Assembly (NCBI RefSeq): GCF_003319175.1
Contig: NZ_QOHK01000002.1
Location: forward strand, 186,001-250,000
Direction: 5' to 3'
DNA from: Blastococcus sp. TF02-8
GTDB taxonomy: Bacteria > Actinomycetota > Actinomycetes > Mycobacteriales > Geodermatophilaceae
Length of the DNA stretch: 64,000 nt
The position numbers and the translations under genes were made by a program. The notes below the pieces were generated by a model. It made no database searches. It was not told the DNA's origin and worked only from the letters and a program-made list of their open reading frames with translations. Shown piece by piece: positions 42,515 through 50,629 of this stretch (positions are counted from its first letter, which is position 1; the number at the start of each line of letters is the position of its first letter).

Positions 42515-43255
42515 GTGAGTGATCGTGCCCCGGGGCCCTCCGTGCTGTGGTTGGTCCGGCACGGCGAGAGCACGGGCAACCTCGCCGACGCCCAGGCGCA
42601 GCTCGCCGGGGCGGGCCGGCTGGAGCTCGACGTCCGCGACCCCGACGTCCCGCTGTCGGCCACCGGCCGGGCGCAGGCCGTGGCGCTCGGTCGCCGTCTC
42701 AGCAGCCTGCCCGAGGACCGTCGCCCGACCGTCGCCCTCAGCTCGCCGTTCGCCCGGGCGCTGACGACCGCGCAGCTGGCCACCGCGGACCTCGGCGTCC
42801 CGGTGCGTACCGACGAGCGGCTGCGCGAGCGCGACTTCGGCGCCTTCGACGGGATGACCGGGGCCGGGATCCGGGAGCAGTTCCCCGACGAGGCGCGCCG
42901 GCGCGACCTGCTCGGGAAGTTCTACTACCGCCCGCCGGGCGGGGAGAGCTGGGCGGACGTCGCGCTGCGACTGCGCAGCCTGCTGGCGACCGAGGCGCTC
43001 CGGCACGACGGCGAGCGGCTGTTGGTCGTGGCCCACCAGGCAGTGATCATGGTGTTCCGCTACGTCCTGGAGGGGCTGACCGAGCAGGAGCTCCTGGCCG
43101 TCGACCGGGCGGAGCAGGTCGCCAACGCCTCGCTCACCCGCTACGAGCGGAGCGACGCGGGCGAGCTCGTGCTCGCCGAGTTCAACGCCGTCGACCACCT
43201 GGTCGCCGCCGACGAGGACATCACCGAGGAGCCCGATGCCGCGCGGTCGGCCTGA
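42515..43255 (+). CDS. Histidine phosphatase family protein
   Basis: A 246-residue phosphoglycerate-mutase-like phosphatase. The phospho-accepting His is in LVRHGEST (about residue 16), followed by VPLSATGRAQA, LSSPFARALTTAQ (Arg) and the second His in LLVVAHQAVIMVFR. The RERDFGAFDGMTG loop is typical. The substrate is unknown. GTG 42515 lies 7 nt after TACCGG. Its 3' end overlaps the NnrD gene by 20 nt, so both are co-translated, possibly with the carbonic anhydrase gene after that. Confidence 0.92.
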   Translation: MSDRAPGPSVLWLVRHGESTGNLADAQAQLAGAGRLELDVRDPDVPLSATGRAQAVALGRRLSSLPEDRRPTVALSSPFARALTTAQLATADLGVPVRTDERLRERDFGAFDGMTGAGIREQFPDEARRRDLLGKFYYRPPGGESWADVALRLRSLLATEALRHDGERLLVVAHQAVIMVFRYVLEGLTEQELLAVDRAEQVANASLTRYERSDAGELVLAEFNAVDHLVAADEDITEEPDAARSA

Positions 43256-44126
43256 CCCCACGCTCGTCACGCCCGAGGTGCTGCGCCACTGGCCGCTGCC
43301 CGAGCCGGGCGGCGACAAGAACACCCGCGGCTCGATCCTCGTCATCGGGGGCAGCACGGAGACCCTCGGCGCGGTGCTGCTCGCGGCCGAGGCAGCGATG
43401 CGGGCGGGTGCGGGCAAGCTGCAGGTGGCCACCGTGGCCTCGCTCGCCCCCTTCGCCGCCGCGGCGCTGCCCGAGGCGCTGGTCCGCGGCCTGCCCGAGA
43501 CCGACGGCGGAGTGATCCACCCGGACGCCGCCGACGACGTCCAGGAACTGGCCGGGTCGGCCGGTGCCGTGCTCATCGGACCGGGGATGACCGACCAGGA
43601 GGCGGCCCGGGCGTTCGGCGAACGGTTGCTCCCGCACCTGGCCGGCCCCGTGGCCCTCGACGCCCTCGGGCTGGCCGCCGTCACGGCGGACCCCGCATGC
43701 CTGCACCACCTCGACGGACGCGCCGTCCTGACCCCGAACCCGACCGAGCTGGCGATCGCCCTGCACGTCGAGGACGACGAGGTCGACGCCGATCCCGCGC
43801 GGGCCACGGCTTCCCTCGCCGAGCGGGCACGGGCCGTGGTGGGGATGGGCGGGACGACGTCGTGGATCGCCACCCCCGACGGCCGCACGTGGCAGGACGA
43901 GAGCGGCAACGCCGGGCTGGGGGTGTCCGGCTCCGGTGACGTCCGTGCGGGCATCACCGGCGGACTGCTCGCCCGGGGCGCCGAACCCGCCCAGGCGGCG
44001 GTGTGGGCGGCCTGGCTGCACGGCCGGGCAGGGGAGCGGCTGGCGTCGTCGGTGGGTCGGGTCGGTTTCCTGGCCCGCGAGCTGCCGGCGGAGATCCCGC
44101 GTGCGCTCGCCGAGGTCGTCCCCTGA
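43236..44126 (+). CDS. nnrD: ADP-dependent NAD(P)H-hydrate dehydratase
   Basis: A 296-residue YjeF C-terminal (ribokinase-fold) enzyme that repairs hydrated NAD(P)H using ADP. Motifs are GSILVIGGSTETLGAVLLAAEAA, LIGPGM, ALDALGL, TPNPTELA (usually TPHxxE), and the catalytic GSGDVRAGITGGLLARG. No YjeF N-terminal epimerase domain is fused; the protein is the dehydratase alone. ATG 43236 overlaps the upstream phosphatase by 20 nt. The gamma-carbonic anhydrase gene starts 18 nt downstream. Confidence 0.92.
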   Translation: MPRGRPDPTLVTPEVLRHWPLPEPGGDKNTRGSILVIGGSTETLGAVLLAAEAAMRAGAGKLQVATVASLAPFAAAALPEALVRGLPETDGGVIHPDAADDVQELAGSAGAVLIGPGMTDQEAARAFGERLLPHLAGPVALDALGLAAVTADPACLHHLDGRAVLTPNPTELAIALHVEDDEVDADPARATASLAERARAVVGMGGTTSWIATPDGRTWQDESGNAGLGVSGSGDVRAGITGGLLARGAEPAQAAVWAAWLHGRAGERLASSVGRVGFLARELPAEIPRALAEVVP

Positions 44127-44144
44127 TCCGGTAGGAAGGTCGCC

Positions 44145-44669
44145 GTGGACAGCTTCATCGGTGCCCTGGACTCCGGCAGCCCCCAGATCGCCGACTCGGC
44201 GTTCGTCGCGCCCACGGCGGTCGTGGTGGGCGCCGTGACGATGGGGCCGCGCTCGAGCATCTGGTACGGCGCGGTCGCCCGGGCCGACGCCGAGGCGATC
44301 TCGATCGGCGCCGACTCCAACATCCAGGACGGCTGCGCCCTGCACTCCGACCCGGGGTTCCCGCTGCTCGTGGGGGAGCGGGTGTCCGTCGGCCACCGCG
44401 TGGTCCTGCACGGCTGCCGCATCGACGACGACGTCCTGGTCGGCATGGGCAGCATCGTCATGAACGGCGCGCACATCGGCTCGGGGTCGATCATCGCGGC
44501 GGGCGCGGTGGTCACCCAGGGCAAGGTGTTCCCGCCCCGCTCCCTGATCGCCGGCGTGCCGGCCAAGGTGCTCCGAGAGGCGACCGACGACGACCAGCTG
44601 CACATCCAGGGCAACGCGATCAGCTACACCGGCCGGCTCGACTCGGCGCGGCAGGTGCGGCGCCTCTAG
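44145..44669 (+). CDS. Gamma-carbonic anhydrase family protein
   Basis: A 174-residue left-handed beta-helix protein. Hexapeptide repeats run through residues 20-125 (FVAPTAVVVGAVTMG, SIWYGAVARAD, SIGADSNIQDGCALHSD, VSVGHRVVLHGC, VLVGMGSIVMNGAHIGSGSII as successive turns). Zinc-ligand histidines appear in ALHSD and GHRVVLHG. Members form trimers; some hydrate CO2, others (PaaY/YrdA-like) have different or weak activity. GTG 44145 is 18 nt after nnrD. It shares 4 bp with the convergent lyase gene. Confidence 0.92.
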   Translation: MDSFIGALDSGSPQIADSAFVAPTAVVVGAVTMGPRSSIWYGAVARADAEAISIGADSNIQDGCALHSDPGFPLLVGERVSVGHRVVLHGCRIDDDVLVGMGSIVMNGAHIGSGSIIAAGAVVTQGKVFPPRSLIAGVPAKVLREATDDDQLHIQGNAISYTGRLDSARQVRRL

Positions 44670-45730
44670 CCCGCCAGTGCCGCGACGGCCGCGCGGATCT
44701 CCTGCACGGTCAGCGCCAGCGTCGCGTCGCCCACCGGCAGCTCGACCCGCACCACGCCCGGGTCGCCGGTGCGCATCGGCTGCGGCCAGGTCCAGAGGCC
44801 CTCGTGGGCGGCCAGTCCACGGGCGGCGGCCGCGAAGGACTCGGGCGGGGTGCGCAGCAGCAGGTGCAGCATCGGCGTCTGCGGCGGGTCCGGGACGACG
44901 GTGACGCCGGGCAGGTCGCGCACCGCGCCCGCGATCTCGCGGGCGCGGTCCAGGTAGGCGGGCATGAGCGGCAGCCGGCGGCGCAGGCAGCCCAGTGCCG
45001 AGGCCGCGCCCGGCCACATGCCGAAGAGGGTGCCGCCCAGCCGACGCCGCCACTCGCGGACCTCGGCGACGACGTCCTCCGGGCCGGCCAGGCAGCAGCC
45101 GGCCAGCGCGCCCAGCCCCTTGTAGAAGCTGACGTACACGGTGTCGAACAGCCCGGCGATCTCGGCGGGTGTGCGGTCGTAGCCGGCCGACGCCTCCCAC
45201 AGCCGGGCGCCGTCGAGGTGGGCGGCCGCCCCGCGCTGCCGTGCCCAGGTCGTCTGCTCGACCAGATCGGCCCAGGGCGGCAGCTGCCCGCCCAGGTCGC
45301 GCTGCGGCAGCTCCACCAGCAGCGCGGCGGGGTGCTCGGCGACGGCATCGAGGTCGGCGCGGAGCAGCAGCCGGTACCGGTCGCCGACCGGGCGCAGCAC
45401 CATGGCGTGCAACCGCTCGAACGCCTGCTCCTCGTGCCGGATGAGGTGGCTCTCGGGGTGGCAGACGACCGTGCGGCGCGCCCGCCGGTCGGCGTGCACC
45501 CTCAGCGCCGCCTGCTGGGCCATGACCCCGCTGGGCAGGTACACGGCGGCGGGCAGGCCCAGGGACCCGGCGACCTCCGCCTCCAGCTCGGTGACAACAC
45601 CCCCGGCGCCGTACCGGTCGGGCGCGGTGTCGGCGGGGACACCGGCCAGCAGCGTGTCCGCGCGCCACTCCCCGTGGCCGGTCAGGGAGCGGGTGCAGGC
45701 GGCCCGGAGCGCGAGGAGGTCGTCGTCCAC
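44666..45730 (-). CDS. Threonine aldolase / beta-eliminating lyase-like PLP enzyme
   Basis: A 354-residue fold-type I PLP enzyme of the low-specificity threonine-aldolase (beta-eliminating lyase) family. It has the GEWRADTLLAG start region, LPSGVMAQQAALRVHAD, RAAAHLDGARLWEA with the PLP-binding Asp, and VYVSFYKGLGALAGCCLAG containing the PLP Lys. It probably cleaves L-threonine-type beta-hydroxy amino acids to glycine and aldehyde; substrate is inferred. GTG 45730 lies 6 nt after CAGACT on the minus strand. The gene diverges from the MerR-VOC gene. Confidence 0.88.
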   Translation of the reverse strand: MDDDLLALRAACTRSLTGHGEWRADTLLAGVPADTAPDRYGAGGVVTELEAEVAGSLGLPAAVYLPSGVMAQQAALRVHADRRARRTVVCHPESHLIRHEEQAFERLHAMVLRPVGDRYRLLLRADLDAVAEHPAALLVELPQRDLGGQLPPWADLVEQTTWARQRGAAAHLDGARLWEASAGYDRTPAEIAGLFDTVYVSFYKGLGALAGCCLAGPEDVVAEVREWRRRLGGTLFGMWPGAASALGCLRRRLPLMPAYLDRAREIAGAVRDLPGVTVVPDPPQTPMLHLLLRTPPESFAAAARGLAAHEGLWTWPQPMRTGDPGVVRVELPVGDATLALTVQEIRAAVAALAG

Positions 45731-45753
45731 GGGGGCAGTCTGCCTGCGCCCCC

Positions 45754-45784
45754 TTGACCTGGAGCGCGCTCCACGTCCTAGCGT
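45754..45784 (+). promoter_or_regulatory. MerR-type promoter with operator in a 19-bp spacer
   Basis: -35 TTGACC (45754-45759) and -10 TAGCGT (45779-45784) are 19 bp apart, the over-long spacing used by MerR activators. The spacer holds the perfect palindrome TGGAGCGCGCTCCA (45760-45773). It precedes the MerR-VOC gene by 8 nt, so autoregulation is likely. Confidence 0.8.
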
Positions 45785-45792
45785 CACCGGCG

Positions 45793-46575
45793 ATGGATGA
45801 CGACGAGGAGATGCCGCTCGCCGTGGTGACGGCTCGGACGGGCCTCTCCGCCGACACGCTCCGCTACTACGAGCGGGAAGGGCTGCTGCCCCCGGTCGCC
45901 CGCAACGGGGGCGGGCAGCGGCGCTACCGGCAGGTGGACCTGGACCGGCTGTCCTTCCTGCTCCGCCTCCGGGCCACCGGCATGCCCATCGCCACGATGC
46001 GCCGGTTCGCCGAACTGCGGATGCAGGGGGAGACGGGTCGGGCCGGCCGGCTGGCCGTGCTCCTGCAGCACCGTGCCGACGTGCGCCGTCGCGTGGCACT
46101 GCTCGTCGAGAACCTGTCTGCCATCGACCGGAAGGTCGACCGCCATCGGCGCATCCTGCGTCAGCGAGGAGAGAACCCCGTGCCCGACGCCTCCCCGGCC
46201 GCGTTCGAGCTCCTGCCCCTGCACCACGTCCAGCTGGCCATCCCGCCCGGCGGGGAGGACGCCTGCCGGGCCTTCTGGCGCGACGTCCTGGGGATGACCG
46301 AGCTGGAGAAGCCGCCGGTGCTCGCGGCGCGGGGCGGCTGCTGGTTCCGCGGCGGGGGCCTGGAGGTGCACCTGGGCGTCGAGGACCCGTTCGTGCCGGC
46401 GGAGAAGGCGCACCCGGGCCTGCTGGTCTCGGGGCTGCGGGAGCTGGCGGGGGTGCTCGAGCGCGCCGGTCACCCGGTCACCTGGGACGATGACTTCCCC
46501 GGCCACGACCGCTTCTACGCCGCCGACCCCTTCGGCAACCGCCTCGAGTTCCTGGAGCCCTCCGACCGGGGCTGA
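45793..46575 (+). CDS. MerR regulator fused to a VOC (glyoxalase-like) domain
   Basis: A 260-residue fusion. Residues 8-75 are a MerR winged helix (AVVTARTGLSADTLRYYEREGLL, QRRYRQVDLDRLSFL), then the dimer helix (ENLSAIDRKVDRHRRIL). Residues about 137-258 are a VOC domain: LLPLHHVQLAIPPGGEDACR, FWRDVLGMTELEKP, HLGVEDPF and the final DPFGNRLEFLEP. The VOC part may bind an inducer or antibiotic, or act as an enzyme. ATG 45793 lies 8 nt after the -10 box. The MerR-type promoter suggests the protein activates its own gene. Confidence 0.9.
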   Translation: MDDDEEMPLAVVTARTGLSADTLRYYEREGLLPPVARNGGGQRRYRQVDLDRLSFLLRLRATGMPIATMRRFAELRMQGETGRAGRLAVLLQHRADVRRRVALLVENLSAIDRKVDRHRRILRQRGENPVPDASPAAFELLPLHHVQLAIPPGGEDACRAFWRDVLGMTELEKPPVLAARGGCWFRGGGLEVHLGVEDPFVPAEKAHPGLLVSGLRELAGVLERAGHPVTWDDDFPGHDRFYAADPFGNRLEFLEPSDRG

Positions 46576-46581
46576 GCCGGG

Positions 46582-47631
46582 TCAGGCCCCCAGCAGCTCG
46601 CGGATCAGCCCGCCCACCGTGGCCGTCTCGATCAGGAAGCCGTCGTGGCCGTAGGGGGAGGAGATCAGCCGCAGGGGGACGCCGAGGGCGTCGGCGACCC
46701 GCTGCTGCTGCTCCGGCGGGTAGAGCCGGTCGGTGTCCACGCCCGCGACGAGGGCCCGGGCGGTGACCCGGCCCAGCGCCGCCTCCACGCCACCGCGGTG
46801 CCGGCCGACGTCCCAGCTGTTCATGGCCTCGGTGAGCACCAGGTAGCTGCCGGCGTCGAACCGGGCGGCCAGCTTCTCCGCGTGGTGGTCGAGGTAGGAG
46901 GCGACGGCGTAGCGCCCGTCCTCCTGCACGGAGCTGCCGAACCGCGCCTCGAGCTCCAGCCCGCTGCGGTAGGTGAGGTGTGCGATCCGGCGGGCCACCC
47001 CGAGCCCGGCGACCGGAGGATCGGCCGGGTCGGCGCGGATGGCGGCCTGCTGCGTGGTCTGGGTGCCGATCTGGTCGGCGGAGGCGACGGCGGCCGAGGC
47101 GAGGAAGAACAGCGCGTCCACGCGCTCCGGCTCGGCGACCGCCCACTCCAGCGCCCGCATGCCGCCCATCGACCCGCCGACGACGCACGCCCACCGGTCG
47201 ACCCCGAGCGCATCGGCCAGCGCCGACTCCACCCGCACCTGGTCGCCGACGGTGATCTCGGGGAACCGGGACCCCCACGGGCGCCCGTCCGGTGCCGCGG
47301 AGGACGGGCCGGTCGTGCCCTGGCAGCCGCCGAGCACGTTGGCGCAGACGACGAACCAGCGGTCGGTGTCCAGCGGCGCGCCGGGGCCGACGATGCCGCT
47401 CCACCACCCGGCGGTCGGATGGCCGGGGCCGGCATCGCCCACCACGTGGCTGTCCCCGGTGAGCGCGTGCTCGACCAGCACGGCGTTCCCGCCGTCGGGT
47501 TCGAGCGTTCCCCAGGTCTCGTAGGCCACCCGCACCGCGGGCAGCTCCCCGCCCCGCTCGAGGGCGAGCGGGCCGGGCAGGTCGAGGAACCGGCGGTCGC
47601 CCGCCGGATCGCCCTCGGCCCACCCGGCCAC
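46582..47631 (-). CDS. metX: Homoserine O-acetyltransferase
   Basis: A 349-residue alpha/beta-hydrolase-fold enzyme that acetylates L-homoserine with acetyl-CoA, the first committed step to methionine. The catalytic Ser is in VVGGSMGGMRALEW, Asp in GVDTDRLYP, His in YGHDGFL. The NVLGGCQGTTGPSS segment is typical of MetX. GTG 47631 lies 20 nt after the metY stop, so metY-metX are one operon under the SAM-IV-like riboswitch. MetX makes the O-acetylhomoserine that MetY then uses. Confidence 0.95.
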   Translation of the reverse strand: MAGWAEGDPAGDRRFLDLPGPLALERGGELPAVRVAYETWGTLEPDGGNAVLVEHALTGDSHVVGDAGPGHPTAGWWSGIVGPGAPLDTDRWFVVCANVLGGCQGTTGPSSAAPDGRPWGSRFPEITVGDQVRVESALADALGVDRWACVVGGSMGGMRALEWAVAEPERVDALFFLASAAVASADQIGTQTTQQAAIRADPADPPVAGLGVARRIAHLTYRSGLELEARFGSSVQEDGRYAVASYLDHHAEKLAARFDAGSYLVLTEAMNSWDVGRHRGGVEAALGRVTARALVAGVDTDRLYPPEQQQRVADALGVPLRLISSPYGHDGFLIETATVGGLIRELLGA

Positions 47632-47651
47632 CTGCTCAGCGCTCCCCGTAC

Positions 47652-48944
47652 CTAGGCGGACTTGGCCGCGCGGAAGCCCGCCTCGAGGTCGGCGAGGATG
47701 TCCTCGATGCCCTCCAGGCCGACGGCCAGGCGCACCAGCCCCGGCGTGACGCCGGTGGTCAGCTGCTCCTCCGGGGTGAGCTGCGAGTGCGTCGTCGACG
47801 CGGGGTGGATGACCAGGCTGCGCACGTCGCCGATGTTGGCCACGTGGCTGTGCAGCTCGAGGGCCTCGACGAACTTCTGCCCGGCCTCGCGCCCGCCGTG
47901 CAGCTCGAAGGTGAGCACCGCACCGGCACCCCGCGGCGCGTACTTCTGCTGTGCCGCGTGCCAGGGGGAGGACTCCAGCGCCGGGTAGTTCACCCGGTCG
48001 ACCGCGTCGTGCGCCTCGAGGAACTGCGCGACGCGGGTGGCGTTCTGCACGTGCCGCTCCATGCGCAGCGACAGTGTCTCGATCCCCTGCACCACCAGGA
48101 AGGCGTTGAACGGCGAGATGGCCGGGCCGAGGTCGCGCAGCAGCTGCACCCGGGCCTTGAGTGCGTAGGCGGGCGCACCGAGGTCCGTGTAGACGACGCC
48201 GTGGTAGGTCGGGTCCGGGACGGTGAAGCCGGGGAACTTCCCGCTGCCCCAGTCGAACGAGCCGCCGTCGACGATGATGCCGGCGATCGCGGTGCCGTGG
48301 CCGCCGAGGTACTTCGTCGCCGAGTGGACGACGACGTCCGCGCCGAACTCCAGCGGCCGGATCAGGAACGGCGTCGCGATGGTGTTGTCGACGATCAGCG
48401 GGACGCCGTTGCGGTGCGCGACGGCCGCGACCTGCTCGATGTCGAGGATGTCGCCCTTGGGGTTGCCGATGGTCTCGCCGAAGAACGCCTTGGTGTTGTC
48501 CCGGACCAGGGCCTGCCAGGCCTCCGGGTCGTCCGGGTCCTCGACGAAGGAGACGGTGATCCCGAGCTTGGGCAGCGAGTGGTGCAGCAGGTTGTACGTG
48601 CCGCCGTAGAGCGAGGCGGAGGCGACGACGTGGTCACCGGCCTCGGCGATGTTGAGGATCGCCAGCGTCGTCGCCGACTGGCCGCTGGCCACCGCGAGCG
48701 CGGCCACACCGCCCTCGAGAGAGGCCACGCGCTGCTCCAGCGCGTCCTGCGTCGGGTTCATGATCCGCGTGTAGATGTTGCCCAGCTCGGCGAGCGAGAA
48801 CAGGTCCGCGGCGTGCTGGCTGTCGCGGAACTGGTACGCCGTCGTGGCGTAGATCGGCAGCGCGCGGGCGCCGGTCGTCGGGTCGGGGCTCGTGCCGGCG
48901 TGGATCTGCCGGGTCTCGAAGCTCCAGCTCTGCGGGTCGGTCAT
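47652..48944 (-). CDS. metY: O-acetylhomoserine sulfhydrylase
   Basis: A 430-residue Cys/Met-metabolism PLP enzyme of the MetY type. It converts O-acetylhomoserine plus sulfide to homocysteine. Motifs are TTAYQFRDSQHAADLFSL, NIYTRIMNPTQDALEQRVA, and the PLP-Lys loop HSATKYLGGHGTAI. The C-terminus VTPGLVRLAVGLEGIEDI is a family signature. ATG 48944 has GAGGAGA 7 nt upstream; the longer open frame crosses the riboswitch. It is first in the metY-metX operon and is controlled by a SAM-sensing leader with a clear promoter. Confidence 0.95.
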   Translation of the reverse strand: MTDPQSWSFETRQIHAGTSPDPTTGARALPIYATTAYQFRDSQHAADLFSLAELGNIYTRIMNPTQDALEQRVASLEGGVAALAVASGQSATTLAILNIAEAGDHVVASASLYGGTYNLLHHSLPKLGITVSFVEDPDDPEAWQALVRDNTKAFFGETIGNPKGDILDIEQVAAVAHRNGVPLIVDNTIATPFLIRPLEFGADVVVHSATKYLGGHGTAIAGIIVDGGSFDWGSGKFPGFTVPDPTYHGVVYTDLGAPAYALKARVQLLRDLGPAISPFNAFLVVQGIETLSLRMERHVQNATRVAQFLEAHDAVDRVNYPALESSPWHAAQQKYAPRGAGAVLTFELHGGREAGQKFVEALELHSHVANIGDVRSLVIHPASTTHSQLTPEEQLTTGVTPGLVRLAVGLEGIEDILADLEAGFRAAKSA

Positions 48945-49024
48945 GCGCCGTCTCCTCTTCGCTCGCGGAGAGCCCGCGGCGCGCAGGAACTCCGTCCTTG
49001 CCGGTCGGCGGGCGCCGATCGGCC

Positions 49025-49106
49025 GGCTCTTCCCCTGGGAGCACCTCAGACGGAGTAGAGGTTGCCGGGCAGCAAGCCAGGTGCTTGTCGCTGCCTCTCG
49101 TGAGCC
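49025..49106 (-). ncRNA. SAM-IV-like riboswitch of metY-metX
   Basis: On the minus strand, P1 arms GGCTC (49106-49102) and GAGCC (49029-49025) enclose the SAM-I-clan core. AGAGGCAGCGACAAGC is followed by GGCTTGCTGCCCGGCAACCTC and then GAGGTGCTCCCAGGGG. The AGCGACAAGC...GCTTGCT hairpin and CCGGCAACC loop match the SAM-IV class, common before metY/metX in actinobacteria. A hairpin downstream (GGCCGATCGGC region, about 48995-49025) overlaps the 3' side of P1 and may be the expression platform. High SAM should shut off the operon. Confidence 0.85.
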
Positions 49107-49112
49107 AGGGCG

Positions 49113-49141
49113 ATCATAGAGGGGAGGTTGTCCCACGTGAA
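49113..49141 (-). promoter_or_regulatory. Promoter of the riboswitch-metY-metX transcript
   Basis: On the minus strand TTCACG (-35, 49141-49136) and TATGAT (-10, 49118-49113) are 17 bp apart. This places the RNA start at the first nucleotides of the riboswitch P1 stem. Confidence 0.75.
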
Positions 49142-49171
49142 ACATGCGTCCCGCGGAGTGGACGCGGGAGC

Positions 49172-49642
49172 TCAGCCGGGCGGGCTGACCGTCGTCGGTG
49201 CGGTGGCGCCGCCGGGCGCGTCGGTGCTCGTCGTCGTGGTGGGCAGCTCCGGCTCGATCGAGGGCTCCGGCTCGCTCGTGGGCGCCGAGGTCCGGGTCGG
49301 AGGGGGAGTGCTGGTCGGGCTCTCGTCCTCCTCCTCGGTCGTGGGCTCGGGCTCGGTGGTCGACGGCGGGGTGGTCGTGCTCGGTGCCGGCACCACCGGC
49401 TGGTCGACGCCGGTCTCCTCCGTGACCGAACCCTCGACCGGCGGCTTCACCTCGAGGTAGAGGAAGAAGATCCCCACGAAGAGGACGGCGAGCACGACCG
49501 TCGAGGTGCGGGCCCGGCCCAGGTGCGACGGGATGGCGGACCACCAGCGGTGCGTGGGCGGGGCCGCGGGCGCGGTGCTGACCGTGGGCTTCGCGACCTC
49601 CTCGGCGTGCCGGCCGCCGGCGTCCTGCTCCGGCGCGCTCAT
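49172..49642 (-). CDS. Single-pass membrane protein with Pro/Thr-rich tail
   Basis: A 156-residue protein I cannot assign. It has a cytosolic N-terminus (residues 1-45), one membrane helix (STVVLAVLFVGIFFLYLEV, about 47-65), and a low-complexity outer tail rich in Pro, Thr, Ser and Glu (residues 70-156), a likely cell-wall-spanning or glycosylated linker. ATG 49642 overlaps the stop of the MscS-like gene (ATGA), so it is coupled to the channel gene and may be an accessory of it; that is inference. Confidence 0.75.
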   Translation of the reverse strand: MSAPEQDAGGRHAEEVAKPTVSTAPAAPPTHRWWSAIPSHLGRARTSTVVLAVLFVGIFFLYLEVKPPVEGSVTEETGVDQPVVPAPSTTTPPSTTEPEPTTEEEDESPTSTPPPTRTSAPTSEPEPSIEPELPTTTTSTDAPGGATAPTTVSPPG

Positions 49643-50529
49643 CGGGCGCTCTCCTGGACCTTCGTCGCGGCGTCGCCGTCGTGCGCCGTGGGGGCAGGCA
49701 CCTGCACGCCCTGGGCGCGGAAGGCCAGCACCACGCGGGCCCGCAGGTCGCGGCCCACCTCGAACTGCTTGCCCGGCAGGGTGCGGGCGACCACCCGCAC
49801 GTTCACCTCGTCCAGGCCGAGCGTCTCCACGCCCATGACGGTCGGCGGGTCCAGCAGCAGCGGGCGCATCCCCGGGTCGCGGAACGCCTCGCGGCCCACC
49901 TCGCGGAGGATCTCGTTCACCCGGTTGACGTCCACCGTCGACGGGACCGGCACGTCGACGACCGCCCGCGCCCAGTCGCGCGACAGGTTCACGACCTTGA
50001 CGATCTGCCCGTTCGGCACCGTCACCACCTCGCCGTTGGGCGAGCGGACGCGGGTGACCCGCAGGGTCACGTCCTCGACGGTCCCGGTGGCCGGGTCCCC
50101 GCCGCCCACCACCTGGATGGAGACGACGTCGCCGAAGCCGTACTGCCGCTCGGTGATGATGAAGAAGCCGGCGAGCACGTCCCCCACGATCCGCTGCGCG
50201 CCGAAGCCCAGCCCGACGCCGAGCACCGTGGCCGGCGCGACCAGGCCGGTCACCGGGACGCCGAGCCGGTCGAGCACGAAGAAGACCGCGATCGAGTAGA
50301 TGAGCACGATCGCGGCCCACTGCAGCACCTGGGTGAGCGAGTGCCGGTGCTTGGCCGCCTCCGAGCGCACCAGGGCGTCGCCGCCGGTCGCGTTGCGGTC
50401 GATCCGGTCGGTGATCCGGTTGCCGGCCCAGGAGACGAACCGGGCCAGCAGGACCGAGCCCAGGATGATGAGCACGACCTCGAGGCCCCTCCCGGACAGC
50501 CAGTCCAGCAGGTCGTCGAACGCGTCCAC
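49639..50529 (-). CDS. MscS-family mechanosensitive ion channel
   Basis: About 296 residues. Two or three N-terminal membrane helices (VVLIILGSVLLARFVSW, LQWAAIVLIYSIAVFFVL) lead into the pore-lining helix VTGLVAPATVLGVGLGFGAQRIVGDVLAGF and the MscS beta-domain (FGDVVSI, GTVEDVTLRVTRVRSPNGEVVTVPNG as strands near residues 140-190). It opens under membrane tension to release solutes. GTG 50529 is chosen (GGAG upstream); GTG 50571 gives 14 extra residues but has its purine run touching the start. It is coupled to the downstream Pro/Thr-rich protein. Confidence 0.9.
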   Translation of the reverse strand: MDAFDDLLDWLSGRGLEVVLIILGSVLLARFVSWAGNRITDRIDRNATGGDALVRSEAAKHRHSLTQVLQWAAIVLIYSIAVFFVLDRLGVPVTGLVAPATVLGVGLGFGAQRIVGDVLAGFFIITERQYGFGDVVSIQVVGGGDPATGTVEDVTLRVTRVRSPNGEVVTVPNGQIVKVVNLSRDWARAVVDVPVPSTVDVNRVNEILREVGREAFRDPGMRPLLLDPPTVMGVETLGLDEVNVRVVARTLPGKQFEVGRDLRARVVLAFRAQGVQVPAPTAHDGDAATKVQESAR

Positions 50530-50629
50530 GGGTGCAGCACTCCGATCGTCGGGGGAAGGCGACCCCTCCACCCTCCCCGACGGCGGCCGGACCGTGCCAG
50601 CCGGATCGCCGGGTTCCGGGCGAGATGGA

